Below the pieces are notes generated by a model that was given only the letters and a program-made list of their open reading frames with translations, made no database searches and was not told the origin of the DNA. A stretch of 6,440 bases of DNA from Lachnospiraceae bacterium (lineage in GTDB: Bacteria > Bacillota_A > Clostridia > Lachnospirales > Lachnospiraceae). Below, piece after piece: positions 5,013 to 6,440 of the stretch. The DNA is taken from positions 1 to 6,440 of the forward strand of contig JAGCZE010000302.1 in the NCBI GenBank assembly GCA_017960415.1. The letters run 5' to 3'. The number at the start of each line of letters is the position of its first letter. Positions within the stretch are counted from its first letter, which is position 1. The position numbers were made by a program, and so were the translations under genes.

Positions 5013-6440
5013 TTAAAAACTACAGATCAGCCTTACGATCACCGCTGCGGTCCAGGCTATGAAGCATTGCCATAGTACGACTCCGATTGCCCATTTTTTA
5101 CCCATCTCGCGGTGGATTGCTGCGATGGATGCTACGCAGGGCGTATACAGCAGTGAGAATACCAGTAGAGATGCTGCGGTGGCGGATGACAGAACAGCCT
5201 GTACATTTGATTCGAACAGGACTTTCAGAGTCGATACGACGCTCTCCTTGGCCATAAAGCCGCTGATCAGGGCTGTGCAGATCCTCCAGTCGCCGAGTCC
5301 GGCTGGCTTCATAAGCGGAGCGATCAGGCCGGATATTGAAGCAAGTATACTTGTTTTGGAGTCCTCGACCAGATTAAAATGTATATCAAAACTCTGTAAC
5401 AGCCAGACAACGATCGTTGCGATCATGATGACAGAAAACGCCCTCTGCAGGAAATCCTTGGCTTTCTCCCAGAGAAGCTGGGCTACGTTCTTTGCTCCGG
5501 GCATCCTGTAGTTCGGCAGCTCCATAACAAACGGTACCGCATCGCCTTTGAAAACCGTCCCTCTGTAAAGGAACGCAACGAGTATTCCCACAAGGATTCC
5601 GAGCAGATACAACCCTACCATGATCAGGCCTTTATAATCTTCAAAAAACGCATTTACAAAGAAGGCATAGATCGGTAATTTGGCCGTACAGCTCATAAAC
5701 GGTGTCAGCAGGATCGTCATCTTCCTGTCTCTTTCGCTTGGAAGCGTTCTGGTGGACATAACGGCCGGCACGGTACAGCCGAATCCTATCAGCATCGGAA
5801 CTATGCTACGGCCCGACAAGCCTATCTTACGGAGAAGCTTGTCCATAACAAATGCCACTCTTGCGATATATCCGCTGTCTTCCAGCAGCGAAAGGAAGAA
5901 GAACAATGTTACAATGATCGGCATGAATGAAACAACGCTTCCGACACCGGCAAAGATACCTTCTATAATAAGTCCGTGCAGGACTTCGTTAACACCTGCA
6001 TTTGTAAGACCTGCATCTACGATTTCCGACAGCTTTTCAATCCCCGTCTCCAGAACAAACTGCAGCCCCGCTCCTATCACACTGAAGGTCATCCAGAATA
6101 CTAGTGCCATGATAATGATAAATGCGGGTATTGCCGTATACTTGCCGGTAAGTATCCTGTCTATCTTCTCGCTTCTTTCGCGTTCCTTGCTGTGTTTCGG
6201 CTTCTTGACCGTTGCATCGCAAACCTTACGGATAAATGAGAAACGCATATCCGCTATCGCAGCCCTGCGGTCAAGCCCGCGCTCATTCTCCATCTGGACT
6301 ACGATATGTTCAATCATATCCAGCTCATTATCATCCAGTTTGAGGGCTGAAATGATCATCTCATCCCCTTCTATCACCTTGCTCGCGGCAAATCTCAAAG
6401 GGATTCCGGCACGGTTCGCATGGTCTCCGATCAGCATTGC
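5013..6440 (-). CDS. feoB: Ferrous iron transport protein B, C-terminal membrane part (5' end outside window)
   Basis: FeoB is the GTP-dependent Fe(II) uptake permease of the cytoplasmic membrane. The visible part is 475 residues and enters the window in frame, so the N-terminal G domain lies beyond base 6440; the Met at 6435-6437 is internal. Numbered from that Met: IPLRFAASKVIEGDE (12-26) matches the conserved plRW-A-KLLEGD segment linking the cytosolic domain to the membrane part. Then come a charged linker (to about 100), the first helices, SLLEDSGYIARVAFVMD (183-199), GFGCTVPAVMSTRTL (218-232), the gate motif PFMSCTAKLPIYAF (246-259), a second gate-like repeat with GDWRICTALISGFMAKE (382-398), and LYTPCVASIAAI (430-441). 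The conserved Cys residues C221, C250 and C434 are all present. Every block expected of an intact FeoB C-terminus is seen, with no frameshift. No feoC-like gene follows; the hairpin at 4974-5004 and the convergent transporter gene come next. feoA, if linked, would be upstream outside the window. Confidence 0.95.
   Translation of the reverse strand, partial: AMLIGDHANRAGIPLRFAASKVIEGDEMIISALKLDDNELDMIEHIVVQMENERGLDRRAAIADMRFSFIRKVCDATVKKPKHSKERERSEKIDRILTGKYTAIPAFIIIMALVFWMTFSVIGAGLQFVLETGIEKLSEIVDAGLTNAGVNEVLHGLIIEGIFAGVGSVVSFMPIIVTLFFFLSLLEDSGYIARVAFVMDKLLRKIGLSGRSIVPMLIGFGCTVPAVMSTRTLPSERDRKMTILLTPFMSCTAKLPIYAFFVNAFFEDYKGLIMVGLYLLGILVGILVAFLYRGTVFKGDAVPFVMELPNYRMPGAKNVAQLLWEKAKDFLQRAFSVIMIATIVVWLLQSFDIHFNLVEDSKTSILASISGLIAPLMKPAGLGDWRICTALISGFMAKESVVSTLKVLFESNVQAVLSSATAASLLVFSLLYTPCVASIAAIHREMGKKWAIGVVLWQCFIAWTAAVIVRLICSF

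Noticed and set aside
4695..5075. 126-codon open frame overlapping the transporter 3' end and running through the terminator into feoB antisense
   Set aside because: Out-of-frame shadow of the transporter; the product is Arg/His/Ser-rich and low in plausible structure, and it crosses a hairpin terminator.
1..6440. A new defence, mobile or biosynthetic multi-gene system
   Set aside because: The genes are mostly single housekeeping or transport units with their own boundaries; no transposase, integrase, direct-repeat array, toxin-antitoxin pair or nuclease is present.

Overview
The window looks like a chromosomal segment from an anaerobic, low-to-mid-GC Firmicute, most likely a gut or rumen Clostridia/Lachnospiraceae-type bacterium. 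This is inferred from the gene families (a PlsY acyltransferase, FeoB ferrous iron uptake, an XRE regulator with a C-x3-CPIG motif, a small DUF6472-like cysteine protein), Shine-Dalgarno starts and AT-rich intergenic DNA. No species can be named from the sequence alone.

Layout. (1) 1-438, plus strand: the C-terminal part of an XRE-type helix-turn-helix regulator whose N-terminus lies before the window. It converges on the next gene across a strong bidirectional terminator (about 505-567). (2) 563-2011, minus strand: a 482-residue protein that reads as a clan-A (GH26-like) glycoside hydrolase, with a probable catalytic Glu pair, no signal peptide and an unassigned C-terminal module. (3) 2059-2256, minus strand: a 65-residue Cys-rich protein of the DUF6472 type, 47 bases upstream of the hydrolase gene and possibly co-transcribed with it. 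(4) 2472-3176, minus strand: plsY, glycerol-3-phosphate acyltransferase. (5) 3177-3405: a divergent promoter region. (6) 3406-4953, plus strand: a 12-helix sodium-coupled transporter of the NSS/SNF family. (7) 4974-5004: a near-perfect hairpin between convergent genes. (8) 5013-6440, minus strand: the C-terminal membrane half of FeoB, running off the window.

The genes do not form one pathway. They are mostly single-gene units (lipid synthesis, amino acid uptake, iron uptake, regulation) separated by terminators or divergent promoters. The only pair that may work together is the DUF6472-like gene plus the hydrolase gene. I see no mobile element, CRISPR array, tRNA or rRNA, and no evidence for a new multi-gene system. 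The points most worth a second look are the divergent intracellular hydrolase with its unknown C-terminal module, and the unusual ion- and substrate-site residues of the NSS transporter.
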